Assembly: GCA_020025375.1 (NCBI GenBank)
Contig: JAHHSF010000045.1
Span: 1 to 9,927, forward strand
DNA: 9,927 nt
Direction: 5' to 3'
DNA from: Oscillospiraceae bacterium
GTDB taxonomy: Bacteria; Bacillota; Clostridia; Oscillospirales; Oscillospiraceae
Shown: positions 8,468-9,927 of the stretch, piece by piece
Layout: the number at the start of each line of letters is the position of its first letter
How positions within the stretch are numbered: position 1 is the stretch's first letter
The notes under the pieces: generated by a model
The model's database searches: none
What the model saw: only the letters and a program-made list of their open reading frames with translations
What the model was told of the DNA's origin: nothing
Position numbers and translations under genes: made by a program

Positions 8468-9583
8468 TTATACGACGGAATTCTTGGCAATAGCCATGGG
8501 GTAGGTGTCAGAGCCCATGAGCATCCGGCCGGCACCCACGGTGACGTTCTTATCTGCGATCACGTAGTTCATGATGGCATCTGCCTTCACGACAGTCCCC
8601 TGCATAAGGATGGAGTTGGCGATGCGGGCCCCCTTCTCCACCTTGACACCCCGAAAGAGGATGGAATTTTCCACCTCGCCCTCGATGATACAGCCGTCGG
8701 CCACCAGGGAGTTGACCGATTTGGCACCGGGGGCGTAGTAGGTGGAGGGGTCGGAGCGGTCCTTGGTACGGATGGGGCGCTCCGGGTCGAAGAGGCTGGC
8801 CCGGACAGCGGGGTCCAGGAGCGCCATGCTGGTCTTGAAGTAGGCCGAGACCGACTGGATCCGGGGGGCGAAGCCGTCGAAGAGATAGGGGGAGATCTTT
8901 AGGGTGTTCACCATGGCCTGGAGGACCCCGTGGCCGAAGGAGGCGATGTTGTGGGTGGAGCAGTGCTCCACCAGGGAAAGAAGCAGATTCTTGGACAGGA
9001 TGTAGACGTCCAGGCTCTCATATCCCACGGGGGCGGCCGGATGGATGCAAACATCCACCACCCGGTTGCCGCCGCCCACCGTCATGTAGAGACAGCTGGA
9101 GGGGTTGCCCTGGGGCTTGGTGGCACAGACGGCGGTAATGTCCGCCCCGCTCTCGATGTGCCGGGCCAGCACGTCGGCCAGGGGCAGATTGACGGCCATG
9201 TCGCCGCCGGCCAGGACCACGTAGTCCTGCCGGATGTTTTCCAGGTAGGAGACCACACCAGACAGGGCCTCCATCCGGCCCTGATAGACCCCGCCCCGGC
9301 CGCCGCCGGAGTAGCTGAAGGGAGGCAGGATACGCAGGCCGCCATGCTTCCGGGACAGGTCCCAGTCCTTGCCGGACCCCACATGGTCCAGAAGGGACTT
9401 GTAGCTGGACTGGACGATGAGGCCTACATCATCCACCCCGGCATTCACCATGTTGGAAAGGGCGAAGTCGATGATTCGGTAGCGGCCCCCAAAGGGGACT
9501 GAGCAGGTGTTTCGGGAGGTGGTCAGCTCCCGGAGCACCGAGTCAGAGCGGTAGGCGAAAACGATTCCATGCAGGTTGTTCAT
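8468..9583 (-). CDS. glgD: Glucose-1-phosphate adenylyltransferase subunit GlgD (likely non-catalytic)
   Basis: Partner subunit of GlgC in the Bacillota-type ADP-glucose pyrophosphorylase, which makes ADP-glucose from glucose-1-phosphate and ATP. The 371-residue protein has a nucleotidyltransferase-like N-terminal domain with VPFGGRYRIIDFALSNMVNAG (29-49) and a C-terminal left-handed beta-helix from about 285. The catalytic features of GlgC are degenerate. The Gly-rich GGxGxRL loop is replaced by FAYRSDSVLREL (9-20). The usual GDH motif after the LAG turn reads GGDM (126-129). The glucose-1-phosphate lysine in FxEKP is absent, with CIHP at about 179-182. This matches known GlgD proteins, which modulate GlgC rather than catalyse alone. 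The start is an ATG overlapping the glgC stop as ATGA, with AAGGAGG nine bases upstream inside glgC, indicating translational coupling. Confidence 0.96.
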   Translation of the reverse strand: MNNLHGIVFAYRSDSVLRELTTSRNTCSVPFGGRYRIIDFALSNMVNAGVDDVGLIVQSSYKSLLDHVGSGKDWDLSRKHGGLRILPPFSYSGGGRGGVYQGRMEALSGVVSYLENIRQDYVVLAGGDMAVNLPLADVLARHIESGADITAVCATKPQGNPSSCLYMTVGGGNRVVDVCIHPAAPVGYESLDVYILSKNLLLSLVEHCSTHNIASFGHGVLQAMVNTLKISPYLFDGFAPRIQSVSAYFKTSMALLDPAVRASLFDPERPIRTKDRSDPSTYYAPGAKSVNSLVADGCIIEGEVENSILFRGVKVEKGARIANSILMQGTVVKADAIMNYVIADKNVTVGAGRMLMGSDTYPMAIAKNSVV

Positions 9584-9927
9584 TCCTTGCCGCCTCCTTC
9601 CTTGACGTTACGGGTGACCATGGCCGCCGCACCCACAATGGCAGACGCGCCCACCTTCACGCCGTTGGCCACCACGGCCACGCCCCAGTCCTCGTTGCCG
9701 TCTGGAGGCGTGCCCACCTTGGCTTTTTCTCCGATGATGACATTTTCAGCGATGATGGAGTACTCCACCACGGCCCCCGCCTTTACCACGGTGCCGGGCA
9801 TGAGGATGGAGTAGCGGACGACGGCCCCCTCCTCCACGATGACCGAGTGGAAGAGGACGGAGTTCTCGATGGTGCCGTAGACCTCGCAGCCGTCCGAGAT
9901 AATGCTGTGGGAGAGCTGGGAGTGGGG
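9580..9927 (-). CDS. glgC: Glucose-1-phosphate adenylyltransferase GlgC, C-terminal 115 residues
   Basis: Only the 3' part lies in the window; the frame is open to the last base and its start is outside. The visible part is the C-terminal left-handed parallel beta-helix, with repeated hexapeptide-type units such as GCEVYGTIENSVLF, VIVEEGAVVRYSILMPGT and AENVIIGEKAKVG. It ends in a short Gly/Lys/Glu tail. In this enzyme family the beta-helix carries subunit contacts and helps allosteric control. The identification as GlgC rests on the fold, on its resemblance to the same region of GlgD, and on its ATGA-coupled position before glgD. The catalytic domain cannot be checked here. Confidence 0.93.
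   Translation of the reverse strand, partial: PHSQLSHSIISDGCEVYGTIENSVLFHSVIVEEGAVVRYSILMPGTVVKAGAVVEYSIIAENVIIGEKAKVGTPPDGNEDWGVAVVANGVKVGASAIVGAAAMVTRNVKEGGGKE

Overview
The window looks like chromosomal housekeeping DNA from a GC-rich, Gram-positive-type anaerobe, most likely a member of the Clostridia (Oscillospiraceae-like). Four observations support this. There is an hrcA-grpE-dnaK heat-shock operon behind a perfect CIRCE operator. The DnaK N-terminal domain lacks the insertion found in proteobacterial DnaK. A paired GlgC/GlgD ADP-glucose pyrophosphorylase, the arrangement known from Bacillota, is present. Shine-Dalgarno sites are strong (AAGGAGG type) and codons are strongly G/C-ending. 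The genus assignment is inference. Every gene I can support is on the minus strand, so transcription runs from high to low coordinates.

Layout in transcription order: glgC (C-terminal 115 residues only, cut by the window end), glgD (ATGA overlap with glgC), a 78-nt gap holding a long hairpin, glgA, an intrinsic terminator, glgP, a 45-nt near-perfect palindromic terminator, a NifS/IscS-type cysteine desulfurase with its own promoter, about 150 nt of unexplained sequence, another intrinsic terminator, then the hrcA promoter and CIRCE, hrcA, grpE and dnaK (first 380 residues, cut by the window start).

Functionally there are three blocks. The glycogen block makes ADP-glucose (GlgC/GlgD), extends alpha-1,4-glucan (GlgA) and releases glucose-1-phosphate from it (GlgP); no branching or debranching enzyme is visible. 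The cysteine desulfurase is a single-gene unit that supplies sulfane sulfur for Fe-S clusters or thiolated cofactors and tRNA. The heat-shock block encodes the HrcA repressor, which should bind CIRCE and repress its own operon, plus the DnaK chaperone and its exchange factor GrpE.

I found no mobile element, CRISPR array, RNA gene or novel multi-gene system. The items worth a second look are small: the start codon of hrcA, the gap downstream of the cysteine desulfurase, the glgD-glgA hairpin, the extreme palindrome after glgP, the paralogous GlgC/GlgD beta-helices, and very long antisense open frames that are best explained by codon bias.
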